Below the pieces are notes generated by a model. The model saw only the letters and a list, made by a program, of their open reading frames with translations. It did no database searches and had not been told where the DNA came from. A program made the position numbers and the translations under genes. From Chloroherpetonaceae bacterium (GTDB lineage: Bacteria; Bacteroidota; Chlorobiia; Chlorobiales; Thermochlorobacteraceae), in contig JANWWA010000011.1 in the NCBI GenBank assembly GCA_025056565.1, positions 50,371 to 114,370 of the forward strand: a stretch of DNA of 64,000 nt, written 5' to 3'. Shown here one piece after another: positions 1-8,768 of the stretch. Within the stretch, counting starts at the first letter, position 1. Each line of letters starts with the position of its first letter.

Positions 1-1
1 T

Positions 2-556
2 CTCAAAGGCTCAGCACGCAGCATAGCAGACTTTGACCTTTACGATGCGATTTCTGCCTGCAAAGAACACCTATTGCAATTTGGTGGGCACGCTGCAGCG
101 GCTGGCTTGTCGCTCCCCATTACATCGCTTGAAGCCTTCCGTGCTGCCTTTGAGCGTGCCTGTGCTGAGCGCTTGAAGATGGAACAGCGCAATCCTGAGA
201 TTGTTATTGACGCTGAATTGCGGTTGGAAGAGATTACACCGAACTTTCTTGCGGTGCTAAAGCGCTTTGAGCCTTGCGGCCCTGGTAACCGCCATCCTGT
301 TTTTCTTACGCGTGGCGTTCGGCAGACTTGCTCCGTGCAAGTGATGAAAAATGAGCACCTGCGCCTTCACCTTTCGAATTCGCATTCACACGGTTCTATC
401 TACCCTGCTGTGGGCTTTCACTTTGCGCATTATCTCGATATGCTGCAAGACCGCTCTCGCCCGCTGGATATTGTCTATTCCATTGAAGAGAACTGTTACA
501 ACGGGCAGACCTCTGTTCAGTTTCGCCTGCGTGATGTGCAGCTTAGCTCTGCATAG
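2..556 (+). CDS. recJ: Single-stranded-DNA-specific exonuclease RecJ, C-terminal part (5' end outside window)
   Basis: The reading frame is open from the window edge and ends at 556, giving about 184 residues of the C-terminal part. RecJ is a 5'-3' single-strand DNA exonuclease used in recombinational repair and mismatch repair. The visible part contains the DHHA1 substrate-binding signature, a stretch reading KGSARSI followed by FGGHAAAAGL. It is followed by the C-terminal OB-fold-like region with the typical phrase FEPCGPGNRHPVF. The catalytic DHH domain would lie to the left of the window. The frame ends about 110 bases before the next gene, with a hairpin at 562-594 that could end the transcript. 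Identification is firm because the GGHxxAAG and GPGNxxPVF motifs occur together in this order in RecJ. Confidence 0.9.
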   Translation, partial: LKGSARSIADFDLYDAISACKEHLLQFGGHAAAAGLSLPITSLEAFRAAFERACAERLKMEQRNPEIVIDAELRLEEITPNFLAVLKRFEPCGPGNRHPVFLTRGVRQTCSVQVMKNEHLRLHLSNSHSHGSIYPAVGFHFAHYLDMLQDRSRPLDIVYSIEENCYNGQTSVQFRLRDVQLSSA

Positions 557-561
557 AGATT

Positions 562-594
562 ACACAAGCACAATTTGGAACTTCTTGCTTGTGT
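562..594 (+). terminator. Hairpin after recJ, possible terminator
   Basis: A perfect 9-bp inverted repeat (ACACAAGCA / TGCTTGTGT, 562-570 and 586-594) with a 15-base loop lies directly after the recJ stop. No clear T-run follows, so rho-independent termination is only possible. Confidence 0.35.
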
Positions 595-664
595 TTGCCG
601 TGAAAAGCAGTTCGTAAGCCGTATTTAAAACCTGACTCTTTTGCGCTCAAGATTCACTCAAACT

Positions 665-2296
665 ATGCTTGAAATGAAGACTGCTTGGTTATCTTTCCAC
701 ACTCGCTGGTTTGCACTGGCTCTTGTTTTACTTTCTGCGCTGCTTTACTTTGGCTGCAGCACCCCTGAAAGTGTGCTCAAAAGCATTGATACTGCAAACG
801 AAGACCAGCAGCTTGCCGAATTTGAACGCTTCGCCCGCGAGCATCCGAATTTGCCCGAAAGTGTTTATGCACTATTTCGGCGTGGAACTATCTTTCAGAG
901 GCGTGGCCAATTCATGGAAGCTAAGACGGAATATCGCCGCGCCTTAGAGCGCAACCAAGCACTCGCTCAGAAAAACCCTCGGTATACGCTGCTTGCTCTG
1001 TACAACCTCACAGACCTACAGTATCTTGACTACAAGGCAATGCAGCCTTCATTTGTTATTCCGCCTAGTGCCTTCGAGCCAAAGCAGTCTGCAGAACGCA
1101 TTACATACACTCCCGAAACCAACGAAAAACTGCAGCTCAAGCAAACGCTTGCTAAGCAAATGACCCACATTCTTAACGAATTTCGTCATCAAGGGGCAAG
1201 CATTGAGGAGTATATGACGGTTGCTCTGGCAGTCTGCCGCCTGTCCGAAGAATTTGGAGATGGGTTCAGCCGCCTCAGCGATAGCGTGCAAACGCTGCGC
1301 AATGCACAAGGAAGGGCGCTTCATCCAAATAAGCGCATTTTAGCCGCCTATCAAGCTAATGTAGATGCGGCAGCGCAATACGCTATTGCAGCAAGTGATT
1401 ACAAAACACTTCGGGGGCAACTTTTAGACGCACGCAGCGACAGCACGGTGTCGCCCGATGTGCATGAGTATATCACCCCAACCATTGACAAACTTGCAGA
1501 GCAGGTTGTCGAAATGCGCTACAAGCAAGGCTACGCTCACGAGAAAAATGCACTGCTTGCTCTTAGCGCTATGCCCGATGAAAGTCAAAGAATGACCACT
1601 GTGAAACTTCCTATTGAGCAACTTGACTTGAACATTGGTGAGATTGCTTCACTGATGTATCTCTTCCAAGTGGTAGAGCGCTTTGTGCGCCCCTCCATTG
1701 AACAAGCTGTCAAAGCCTACAAACAAGGTTTGAAAGAAGCTGCAGAAATGAATGTGGCTACAACAAATTACGCGGCAATGTCTGAGCAAGGGCTTTTGGA
1801 ACTCAGTCAGCGTGCCGCTTTGCGCGTCGATTCACTGGCGATGGCTTCATTTGCCACCTTCGATACCTTGCGACAGCTATATCAAGCGCATTTGACCTCG
1901 CTTAGCCTTGCAACGCCAGCCGATACACTGGCACTCTTTCTGCAGTTCAAGAAAATGGAACGGCTGGTTAAAACCTGCCGCACTATGCTGGTCTCTACTC
2001 TGCTGGAGCATGAAAAAGCCTACGGCGCACTTAGGGAAGTTGGCTTTGCTGACGCTGCTCTTGCACCGGTCAAGGAACGCGCACAGCTTTCTTCTGCTGC
2101 ACTGCGACAGGCTCTACATGCTCGGCGTGAGTTGCTCGCTCGGTCTATTTCTGCATTTCAGCAAACGGCAAAAAAAGAGAAGCGCAAAGTCTGGTTTAGA
2201 GCAGCTTCTCAGCATTACCAGAGCCTACTTGATGAGTGGCAAGGTGCGCTAAATGATTTTCAAGAATCTTGCTCACGGCTTGCAGTGATGCGGTGA
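665..2296 (+). CDS. Large lipoprotein, mostly alpha-helical, unknown function
   Basis: About 543 residues. A hydrophobic N-terminal segment ends in a lipobox (LLYFGC), so the protein is probably exported and lipid-anchored. I chose the ATG at 665 over the upstream in-frame TTG at 641; an ATG at 674 is also possible and gives a more compact signal peptide. Residues roughly 40-110 (EFERFAREHPNLPESVYALFRRG and onward) look like tetratricopeptide-type helices of the sort seen in BamD-like or tol-associated lipoproteins. The remainder is long amphipathic helix rich in Ala, Leu, Gln and Glu without a recognised catalytic motif. It stands alone between recJ and a convergent dehydrogenase gene. I do not recognise a named family. 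Confidence 0.7.
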   Translation: MLEMKTAWLSFHTRWFALALVLLSALLYFGCSTPESVLKSIDTANEDQQLAEFERFAREHPNLPESVYALFRRGTIFQRRGQFMEAKTEYRRALERNQALAQKNPRYTLLALYNLTDLQYLDYKAMQPSFVIPPSAFEPKQSAERITYTPETNEKLQLKQTLAKQMTHILNEFRHQGASIEEYMTVALAVCRLSEEFGDGFSRLSDSVQTLRNAQGRALHPNKRILAAYQANVDAAAQYAIAASDYKTLRGQLLDARSDSTVSPDVHEYITPTIDKLAEQVVEMRYKQGYAHEKNALLALSAMPDESQRMTTVKLPIEQLDLNIGEIASLMYLFQVVERFVRPSIEQAVKAYKQGLKEAAEMNVATTNYAAMSEQGLLELSQRAALRVDSLAMASFATFDTLRQLYQAHLTSLSLATPADTLALFLQFKKMERLVKTCRTMLVSTLLEHEKAYGALREVGFADAALAPVKERAQLSSAALRQALHARRELLARSISAFQQTAKKEKRKVWFRAASQHYQSLLDEWQGALNDFQESCSRLAVMR

Positions 2297-2309
2297 GCGC
2301 ACCCCTGCA

Positions 2310-3077
2310 TCAAAAGCCCCAGATGGAAAACCCACCATCTACTGCAAGGCACTGTCCTGTGATGTAAGAGGCAGCTGGCATCGCAAGAAACGCCACGGCA
2401 CGTGCGACTTCTTCTGGATTCCCAATCCGACCAAGTGGTGTGCGTAGAAGCACACGCTTTTTGTAGTCTTCTTTTTTCAGCACTTGTTCCGCTAAGGGCG
2501 TATGGATATACCAAGGTGCTACGGCATTGACGCGAATGCCATCACTTGCCCACTCGACCGCCAAGTAGCGCGTAAGCTGCTCTAAGGCAGCTTTGGCCAT
2601 TGCATACACTGCGCCTGTCTGCACCACACGCGAGCCAGCGACGGAACTGACATTTACAATCGCGCTGCCTTCTGGCGTGCGCATCATTGGGTAAAGCAGG
2701 CGGCACATTTCGAAGGCTGAGAGCAGGTTGGTCTGCACCAACGCTTCCACTTCCTCAGTGGTGTAATCCATAGTGGCTTTGCGCACATTGGTGCCGACAT
2801 TGTTGATGAGAATATCCAGCCGTCCCCACTGTGTTTTTAGCTCGCTCATCAGCGCCTGACGTGCGTCCGCATCATCAATATCTATGGCTAATCCATGCAC
2901 TTTCCAGCGATGCTGCCGCCATGCTCTGAGACGGTTCTGCACATCTTTTTCTGTTCTTGCCACGACGAAAATTTCAGCGCCAAGCATTAGAAACTCTTCT
3001 GCAATCGCTAGTCCAATTCCCTTTGTGCCGCCAGTAATTAGTGCTTTTTTGCCAAGAAGCGACCATGCTTTTTGCAT
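2310..3077 (-). CDS. Short-chain dehydrogenase/reductase (tropinone-reductase-like)
   Basis: A 255-residue classical SDR of normal family length. The NAD(P)-binding glycine motif TGGTKGIG is at residues 15-22, the NNVG motif near 92-95, the catalytic serine in NVSS near 144, and the catalytic Tyr-x-x-x-Lys (YAMAK) at 158-162. The C-terminal end has the usual ITGQ...VDGG signature. The [14 protein letters not shown] combination is closest to the tropinone-reductase-like branch as I remember it, but substrate cannot be read from sequence. The gene is convergent with the lipoprotein at 665-2296, with only 13 bases between them. Its start faces the Memo-fold gene across a 173-base divergent region. 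Confidence 0.85.
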   Translation of the reverse strand: MQKAWSLLGKKALITGGTKGIGLAIAEEFLMLGAEIFVVARTEKDVQNRLRAWRQHRWKVHGLAIDIDDADARQALMSELKTQWGRLDILINNVGTNVRKATMDYTTEEVEALVQTNLLSAFEMCRLLYPMMRTPEGSAIVNVSSVAGSRVVQTGAVYAMAKAALEQLTRYLAVEWASDGIRVNAVAPWYIHTPLAEQVLKKEDYKKRVLLRTPLGRIGNPEEVARAVAFLAMPAASYITGQCLAVDGGFSIWGF

Positions 3078-3154
3078 AAGGCTGTACGAATAAGTGACAC
3101 TTGAGAGGCTTTTTGTCAGAACATACCTTTGTTCTCACTAACTGCTTGCTGCTA

Positions 3155-3183
3155 TTGGAAAATGGTCAAGCAAAGGTTATACT
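3155..3183 (+). promoter_or_regulatory. Candidate sigma70-type promoter for the Memo-fold gene
   Basis: TTGGAA at 3155-3160 and TATACT at 3178-3183 are separated by exactly 17 bases, about 70 bases upstream of the ATG at 3251. Spacing and both hexamers fit a housekeeping promoter; no experimental support. Confidence 0.4.
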
Positions 3184-3250
3184 CGTAAGCCAGATTTCAA
3201 AACATAAAGCACCTTTACACACACATTTTTTCACTTCAACCAATTAACGC

Positions 3251-4108
3251 ATGACAATGTGGGAGTCGCTTTTCTTAGAACCGCAAACGCACTCGAGCAG
3301 TATGCTGACAATTTTTCGCACCGTGCGCAAACCCATCTTTGCTGGTTCGCACTACCCAGATGCGCCTGAGGCACTTATGGCGATGATTGATACCGCCCTT
3401 GCAACTGTTCAGCCAGAACCCATCGGGGAGGTTAAGGCGATGCTTCTGCCTTACTCCACCTACGATGAGGTGCTGCCTGTGCTTGCCAAAGCTTATCGGC
3501 AAGTTGAGCATCTTGCACCTGATTTGGTTGTGCTTATCTCCCCCGCCGTTGACACCTTCCACCGCATTGCGATGTCAGGCTATGCGGCTTTTCAGACCCC
3601 CTTGGGCGACTTGGAGGTCAGTGACTATGCGCGCAACGAACTTTGTGATGAAGATGATGACTTCTTCATCTCCGAAGACGGTTTGCCGAAAGGTTACGCA
3701 ATTGAAATTCAACTACCAATTTTGCAGCGCACAATTGGCAAGCATAGCACGTTCAAAATTTTGCCAATTATGATGGGTGAGCAAAGTGTCGATTTATGCG
3801 ACGAAACTGCCGCTGCACTTAGCGAGGTCTTGATGAGCAAAAATGTCCTGATGATTGGGCTCTGCAATTTCAAAACTGCTTTTCAGGTGGAGTGGTCAAA
3901 CTACTGGCAAGCCTTGGCTACACAGAACTACAGCGAGCTAATGCGCTACGCCGTTATGAAAGGCAAAGATTGGGGCACAGGACTTGGCATTGCGGCTATT
4001 ACCGCACGCGTGGCCAAAGAGCTTTCTGCAAAGCATGCCCACAAATTGGCTGAAAAACGAAGTAGCAATCAAGACGATTTGTATGTGGCGGTGGCCTTTT
4101 CGCGCTAA
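3251..4108 (+). CDS. Memo-family (AmmeMemoRadiSam protein B-like) protein with altered metal site
   Basis: 285 residues, the usual size for the Memo / AmmeMemoRadiSam B family, a fold related to extradiol dioxygenases. Family landmarks are recognisable in order: AGSHYPD near residue 32 (canonical GSWYP), an LLPYSTYD stretch, LISPAVDTFHRIAMSGY, QTPLGDLEV, and AIEIQLPILQ. The histidines that normally bind metal or substrate are replaced. The usual PHAGY reads as PYSTY, the usual GPSH reads as SPAV, and the usual EHSLEVQLPF reads as GYAIEIQLPI. The protein is therefore probably a non-catalytic or repurposed member; this comparison relies on my memory of the family consensus. It is followed after 5 bases by the DUF2520-type gene, so the two are likely co-transcribed. 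Confidence 0.75.
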   Translation: MTMWESLFLEPQTHSSSMLTIFRTVRKPIFAGSHYPDAPEALMAMIDTALATVQPEPIGEVKAMLLPYSTYDEVLPVLAKAYRQVEHLAPDLVVLISPAVDTFHRIAMSGYAAFQTPLGDLEVSDYARNELCDEDDDFFISEDGLPKGYAIEIQLPILQRTIGKHSTFKILPIMMGEQSVDLCDETAAALSEVLMSKNVLMIGLCNFKTAFQVEWSNYWQALATQNYSELMRYAVMKGKDWGTGLGIAAITARVAKELSAKHAHKLAEKRSSNQDDLYVAVAFSR

Positions 4109-4113
4109 GAGCA

Positions 4114-5046
4114 ATGGTTACGCATCGTTCTCATCTTCATCTCTCGCAGTTTCGTGTCACCTTAGTGGGCAGTGGCGCACTTGGCAGTGCTTTGGCCAGA
4201 GCGATGTCCGAAAAAGGCTACCCTTTTCTTGCGGTGATTAACCGCACGCTCGCTAGTGCGAACCTGCTGGCTGAAGCACTGTCTATTCCCCTTGCCTCTG
4301 ACCGCTTGGAGCACATTCCGCAAGAGACCAACTTACTTTTGCTCGCCGTCAACGATGGCTCGCTTTCATCGGTGTCTGAAACCATTGCTTCATTGCGTCT
4401 GGGGTTTAAAAACTTAGCGGCTATTCATTTCTCGGGTGCGCTCACCGATGAAGTTCTGAAGCCGCTGGCAGATAAAGGTGCAATCACCCTGTCCCTTCAC
4501 CCGTTTCAAACCTTTACCCGCAACACCTCATCTCATGCCCACCTCTTTAAATGCTATTTTGGTCTGCAAGCCACTGAGCTCGAGGGCATAGAAATTGGTA
4601 AAAAGTTAGCCCATGACCTCGGTGGTAAAGTCATGATTATCCCCAAAGACGCTAAAACACTATACCATATTGCTGGCGTAATGGTTAGCAACTACCTTGT
4701 TACCCTTACCAGCCTTGCCACAGAGATTTTCGCTGGCTTAGGTATCAAACCTAACGAAGCGTATCAAGTGTTTGAGCCTATTATGCAAAGCACGATGCTA
4801 AATATGCGCCATGCCAACGATTTGCGTGACGCTCTCTCAGGCCCCATAGAGCGCGGTGATGCACGCACTGTTCGGAAGCATCTACGCGAACTTGCTGAGC
4901 AATTGCCGCATATCTTGCCAGTCTATGTTGCCCTTGCTATTGAAACAGTGCGTGTGGCTATCCATAAAGGCTCAATCTCACAAACTGAGGCGGCTGAAAT
5001 TTTAGACGCCTTGGAACACTTCGCTAAACGTGAAGCCAGCACTTAA
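4114..5046 (+). CDS. Rossmann-fold DUF2520-type oxidoreductase-like protein
   Basis: 310 residues. The N-terminus has a dinucleotide-binding fold (LVGSGALGSALARAM, then NRT after the second strand). The phrases LLLLAVNDGSL, IHFSGAL and LHPFQTF, followed by an all-helical C-terminal dimerisation half, match the Rossmann-like/DUF2520 family, which resembles F420-dependent NADP reductase and ketopantoate reductase in layout. The substrate of this family is not established. The gene starts 5 bases after the Memo-like gene and probably shares its promoter. A weak terminator-like hairpin with a T-run follows at 5055-5082. Confidence 0.8.
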   Translation: MVTHRSHLHLSQFRVTLVGSGALGSALARAMSEKGYPFLAVINRTLASANLLAEALSIPLASDRLEHIPQETNLLLLAVNDGSLSSVSETIASLRLGFKNLAAIHFSGALTDEVLKPLADKGAITLSLHPFQTFTRNTSSHAHLFKCYFGLQATELEGIEIGKKLAHDLGGKVMIIPKDAKTLYHIAGVMVSNYLVTLTSLATEIFAGLGIKPNEAYQVFEPIMQSTMLNMRHANDLRDALSGPIERGDARTVRKHLRELAEQLPHILPVYVALAIETVRVAIHKGSISQTEAAEILDALEHFAKREAST

Positions 5047-5054
5047 CTTAGCGT

Positions 5055-5082
5055 TGTGATTTAGCTCACACTTAATTTTTTT
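5055..5082 (+). terminator. Weak rho-independent terminator
   Basis: A short stem TGTGA / TCACA (5055-5059, 5066-5070) is followed by a run rich in T (5074-5082) just after the DUF2520-type gene. The stem is only 5 bp, so confidence is limited. Confidence 0.35.
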
Positions 5083-5181
5083 CCTCTTTTGCAGCTTACA
5101 ATGGTTTCTCTCTGCCCAAGCGATGCACTCAGCAGTGGTGAGGGTAGTTCAATAAGCTCTTTTTGAAAGTTGCGCACAGCA

Positions 5182-5463
5182 ATGACCACTCGTCTATACA
5201 AAAGCGTGCTCCGCTACTGCAGGGAGCCAGAGGCGCACAGTCCGACCGATACTGTAATCTATGAAGGCATCGCAAAAGCCTGCATTGAAAAAGGTTACAC
5301 CAGTCAAGCCCTTGAGTATCTGCAAAAAGCCGCTGAGGTTTGCTTAGAAACCAAGCAGTATGAGCGCTTTTCCTACATTCTTTCCCAGATGAGAGTACTG
5401 GAAGGGGGTGCTGCACTGGCTGCTGCGCTGGAGCAGCGATATTCCCACTATTCTCAGTTGTAA
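5182..5463 (+). CDS. Small helical (TPR-like) hypothetical protein
   Basis: 93 residues from the ATG at 5182; an in-frame TTG at 5170 is a less likely start. The sequence pattern with IYEGIAKACIEKGYTSQAL followed by EYLQKAAEVCLETKQYERF resembles one and a half tetratricopeptide repeats, which suggests a protein-interaction role. No signal peptide is visible and no named family was recognised. It lies alone upstream of the TonB-C protein, whose own promoter begins about 50 bases after this stop, so it is probably a separate short transcript. Confidence 0.5.
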   Translation: MTTRLYKSVLRYCREPEAHSPTDTVIYEGIAKACIEKGYTSQALEYLQKAAEVCLETKQYERFSYILSQMRVLEGGAALAAALEQRYSHYSQL

Positions 5464-5510
5464 CACCGCTGCCAAAGATAGCGCCGCAGCGGCTTTGCTG
5501 TATCGGCGCT

Positions 5511-5540
5511 TTGTCCAAGTACCGCTCGAGCGTATATTTG
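5511..5540 (+). promoter_or_regulatory. Bacteroidetes/Chlorobi-type promoter of the TonB-C protein gene
   Basis: TTG at 5511-5513 and TATATTTG at 5533-5540 (consensus TAnnTTTG) with a 19-base spacer. Transcription would begin near 5547, about 30 bases before the ATG at 5576, leaving room for the AGAGGGG ribosome-binding site at 5561-5567. The same spacing recurs before guaB and mdh. Confidence 0.6.
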
Positions 5541-5575
5541 CGCTCTTACCGACTAACTGGAGAGGGGCTTCCACA

Positions 5576-6457
5576 ATGTATCTAAGACTGCTTCTAAGCG
5601 CTGTTTTTACACTTGTTTTCTGCTCACTTTCTTTCTCGCAAGGTCGGCTTGTTGGTCGTGTGGCTGATGAGAGCAACAACCCTGTTGCTGCGGCAACAGT
5701 CTATGTGGTTAGCCCGAACCTCACACAAGCTACAGTTACCAATGCCTCAGGTTACTTTACCTTTCTGGACCTGCCTTTCGGCAGCTACGTGCTCAAAGCT
5801 TACAAGCGTGGTTTCCCCAGTTGGCAAAAAGAACTTAGCATTTCTGCTGCCTCCACATTCCGCGTTGATGTAAGGCTGGTGGAAAAGCCAACTGTTATTG
5901 CTTCGGCTGAGACAAAGCCAGTGCAAAAGGAGGCCAGAGAAGCTAAGGAAACTAAGCCGGCTCGCCCAAAGGAAGAGCGTGAGGGAAAACCACCTGTGCT
6001 GGCTCAAGCTCCTGCTCCAGCTGCACCTGCTCCTGCTGCGCCTGCTCCTGCCGCAGCTCAACCTGAACCAAAGCCGCAAACTGTTTCGGACGATGATATT
6101 GACAAAGAAGAAGGGTTACGCCAATCCGTTCAGGCAGCCAAAGATGTTGCAGCCAGTGATGCGGTCAAGCCTGATACTAAACCAGAAATCATTGGTGGAA
6201 TGGAAGCACTCAACCGAAAGATTATCTACCCTGCTATTGCTCGTGAGCGCGGTTTGCAAGGTGGCGTGATTGCCAAAGTCAGTGTCGATAAACTTGGTTT
6301 TGTAACAAAGGTAACTATCCTGCGTTCTACTGACCCCTCGTTTAGTGAAGAGGTGTTTCGTGTGCTCAGTGATGACATCCGCTTTAAGCCTGCTACCCTG
6401 AACGGTCAGCCTGTTGCCGCTTCTGCTGTTATCTACGTGGAGTTCAAGCTCCAGTAG
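5576..6457 (+). CDS. Secreted carboxypeptidase-regulatory-like / TonB C-terminal domain protein
   Basis: 293 residues from the ATG at 5576, preceded by AGAGGGG. Upstream in-frame codons exist but carry no plausible start signal. Layout: signal peptide (ending near LSFSQG), a CarboxypepD_reg-like beta domain (LVGRVADESNNPVAAATVYV, then GYFTFLDLPFGSYVLKA), a charged linker, an Ala-Pro repeat at about residues 142-160, and a C-terminal TonB domain (YPAIARERGLQGGVI, KPATLNGQPV). TonB C-terminal domains contact outer-membrane receptors or act as envelope proteins. Here no transmembrane anchor other than the signal sequence is seen, so it may be periplasmic. It has its own promoter at 5511-5540 and runs convergent to the ABC ATPase gene. 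Confidence 0.8.
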   Translation: MYLRLLLSAVFTLVFCSLSFSQGRLVGRVADESNNPVAAATVYVVSPNLTQATVTNASGYFTFLDLPFGSYVLKAYKRGFPSWQKELSISAASTFRVDVRLVEKPTVIASAETKPVQKEAREAKETKPARPKEEREGKPPVLAQAPAPAAPAPAAPAPAAAQPEPKPQTVSDDDIDKEEGLRQSVQAAKDVAASDAVKPDTKPEIIGGMEALNRKIIYPAIARERGLQGGVIAKVSVDKLGFVTKVTILRSTDPSFSEEVFRVLSDDIRFKPATLNGQPVAASAVIYVEFKLQ

Positions 6458-6514
6458 CTCTGCTCACTATTCCTTTGCCTCTGCCTATACCGCTTCACGA
6501 ACAGCTGCTTAGCT

Positions 6515-7543
6515 TTAGTTTTCCACCTGTGCAAAGAGATAAAACTTTCGAATCTGCACAAAGCCTTCTTTTTTGAAGGGTTCAACCGTTTTCATCGTTA
6601 GGTGCTCTCCTTCCACGCGCAGGCGGTATTCACTGAACGCGCCTCTGAAAAATTCTTCTTGCACAACTGCCCGAAACACATTCTCACCCTGTGCCCGCGC
6701 AACTGGCACGATGTGCTCTGGGCGTATCACCACATCAAAGACCTTTGCAGGCAAGCTATCGCAAGCGTGTCTTAACACCAAACCTGTCTCAGAGGTCAGC
6801 AGATTTTTATCCAGCGTTTTCATTCGCACCGTGTTTGCATCGCCAATGAAGGTCGCACCAAAATGGGTTTTCGGGCACTCATAAATTTCTCTTGGTGCGC
6901 CTATCTCCACCAACCTTCCTTGATGTAGCAGCATCAGTCGGTCAGCCAGCATTAGGGCTTCTTCTTGGTCATGCGTGATGTAGAGGAATGTTTTGCGCGT
7001 TTGGCGCTGAAGTGCTTTCAGCTCCTTTTGCAACTCTCGCCTTAGCACCACATCTAAGTTTGAGAGCGGTTCATCGAACAAAATCAGCTCGGATGGTGCT
7101 GCCAGTGCTCGAGCAATTGCTACACGCTGCTGCTCACCACCTGAAAGCTCTGCAATTGAACGGTAGAGCCGCTCTTCAATGCGCAGCACCTTCGCCGTCT
7201 CTACCACGATTTTCTGAATCTCTCGCTCTGCAATGCGCGCTTCACGCAAGCCAAATGCAATGTTTTCAAACACATTGAGATGCGGAAAGAGCGCATAGTT
7301 TTGAAACACCATCACAGCTCGGCGTCGATGTGGCGCCAGTTTGGTGACTTCCTTCTCACCAAACCAAATTCGCCCTGCATCGGGCTTTTCAAGCCCTGCC
7401 AAAATGCGCGCTAGTGTGGATTTGCCGCTACCTGACTTCCCCAGCACGGCAAAGAACTCGGCTTCCCCACACTCAAACGAAAGGTCTTCTAAGGCAACTT
7501 GACTTCCAAAACGCTTGGTAAGATGTTCTACTTTAAGTTTCAC
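6515..7543 (-). CDS. ABC transporter ATP-binding subunit (PotA/CysA/UgpC type)
   Basis: 342 residues, typical of import-type ATPases with a C-terminal regulatory region. Walker A is GKSGSGKST near residues 35-43, the Q-loop is FQNYALFPH, the signature is LSGGEQQR, Walker B is LILFDEP, and the H-loop is ITHD. After about residue 240 comes a TOBE-like region (VIRPEHI), as found in ATPases for polyamines, sulfate, molybdate, iron or sugar phosphates. No permease or binding-protein gene lies on either side, so the substrate cannot be assigned and the partner subunits must be encoded elsewhere. Confidence 0.88.
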   Translation of the reverse strand: MKLKVEHLTKRFGSQVALEDLSFECGEAEFFAVLGKSGSGKSTLARILAGLEKPDAGRIWFGEKEVTKLAPHRRRAVMVFQNYALFPHLNVFENIAFGLREARIAEREIQKIVVETAKVLRIEERLYRSIAELSGGEQQRVAIARALAAPSELILFDEPLSNLDVVLRRELQKELKALQRQTRKTFLYITHDQEEALMLADRLMLLHQGRLVEIGAPREIYECPKTHFGATFIGDANTVRMKTLDKNLLTSETGLVLRHACDSLPAKVFDVVIRPEHIVPVARAQGENVFRAVVQEEFFRGAFSEYRLRVEGEHLTMKTVEPFKKEGFVQIRKFYLFAQVEN

Positions 7544-7828
7544 TTGCGATGTTTAGGTTGAATTTGATGCTCGAACTGCAAAATTATCCAACTTCTCCAA
7601 AATCGCTTGACGGAAGCAGCCACTATCTCGCTCTCTCCTCTAAGCCTTCAAACCAGAGCAGTACATTGATTGCAAAGGAAAGGACGTGCAGATGCGCCTG
7701 CGCTCACTATCCCTGCCTTGCTCGGGGGTCGTTTCCAGAAGCCTTTACTTTTGGTGCAAAGTAAGAGTGGCAATTTGTCCGCTGTCCGCTGCGTTTGAAT
7801 GCAGTGAAATTTTTATGCCAAATCGGTG

Positions 7829-8512
7829 TCAGGCTTGCATTCGGCGTGCTTCTTCCAAAATTGCGACGCTGGCGGAGGTGCCCAGTCGCGTTGCCCCTGC
7901 TTCCAACATCGCCATCGCTTGCGCCAGTGTCTTGATGCCACCCGATGCTTTCACGCCGATTTCTGCTTTGACGGCTTTCTGCATGAGCTTCACATCCTCA
8001 ATGGTTGCACCTGCTTTGGAAAAGCCTGTGGATGTTTTCACAAATGCCGCGCCTACGCTCTTAGCCAGCTCACATGCCATAATTTTTTCTTCGTCGGTCA
8101 GCATTGCCGTCTCCAAAATCACCTTTACGGCTGCGTTGTTTGCTCTTGCTGCTTCCACTACGGCTGCTATATCCGCCTCAACAGCGCTATAAAGTTTGGC
8201 TTTCAGCAAGCCAATCGCTATCACCATATCGACTTCGGCTGCGCCTCGCTCACATACCCAGTGTGTTTCTTCAACTTTGATTGTCGTTGGCGTTGCACCT
8301 AATGGAAACCCAACCACTGAGCAAACTTTCACGCCTGTCTCTCTCAAGTGCTCGCTGCACTGTGGCACAAAAATCGGATTTACGCATACCGCATAAAACC
8401 CGTAGCTTACGGCTTCTTTGCAAAGTCGATGGATGTCATCAGGGGTTACTTCTGGCCTGAGGTTGGTGTGGTCAATGTATCGCGCTAGCTCACTTGCTTG
8501 CAGATTTGTCAT
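7829..8512 (-). CDS. deoC: Deoxyribose-phosphate aldolase
   Basis: 227 residues, normal for DeoC. The enzyme splits 2-deoxyribose 5-phosphate into glyceraldehyde 3-phosphate and acetaldehyde in deoxynucleoside catabolism. The Schiff-base lysine is K159 in FVKTSTGFS. The proton-relay residues are D95 in AEVDMV and K188 in VKASGGI. The start region IDHTNLRPE is characteristic. The gene is single and divergent from pta, with a 256-base region between them. Acetaldehyde from this reaction could feed acetyl-CoA and acetyl-phosphate metabolism next door; that link is inference. Confidence 0.95.
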   Translation of the reverse strand: MTNLQASELARYIDHTNLRPEVTPDDIHRLCKEAVSYGFYAVCVNPIFVPQCSEHLRETGVKVCSVVGFPLGATPTTIKVEETHWVCERGAAEVDMVIAIGLLKAKLYSAVEADIAAVVEAARANNAAVKVILETAMLTDEEKIMACELAKSVGAAFVKTSTGFSKAGATIEDVKLMQKAVKAEIGVKASGGIKTLAQAMAMLEAGATRLGTSASVAILEEARRMQA

Positions 8513-8768
8513 AATGTGGGACTGCTAACTACTTTTTGTTGCATGTTGTTTTTGCAGTCAGTTCAGGGCATTTTCAAAATAGAAAACTTTCCTGCTCTGC
8601 AAAATGGGTGCAAGGGACTGCCTTTTTGCTACGACTCTCCCACTTAAAAGATTCACTTTTTCTATGCTTTTTCTCCAGACTCGGTTGCCACAGAATTGCG
8701 GGTGATTTGTTTGAGCTGAGAAAAATGCGTAGTTAGCAGAGGAAAACCCCAAAGAGGAGGCAAGTGCT

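Noticed and set aside
3387..3773. Overlapping plus-strand open frames inside the Memo-like gene
   Set aside because: Only the main frame has the family motifs; the others are out-of-frame readings.
7686..8302. Cys-rich and hydrophobic open frames on the plus strand opposite deoC
   Set aside because: They overlap the antisense strand of a complete DeoC with all catalytic residues; the reading is a by-product of its codon use.
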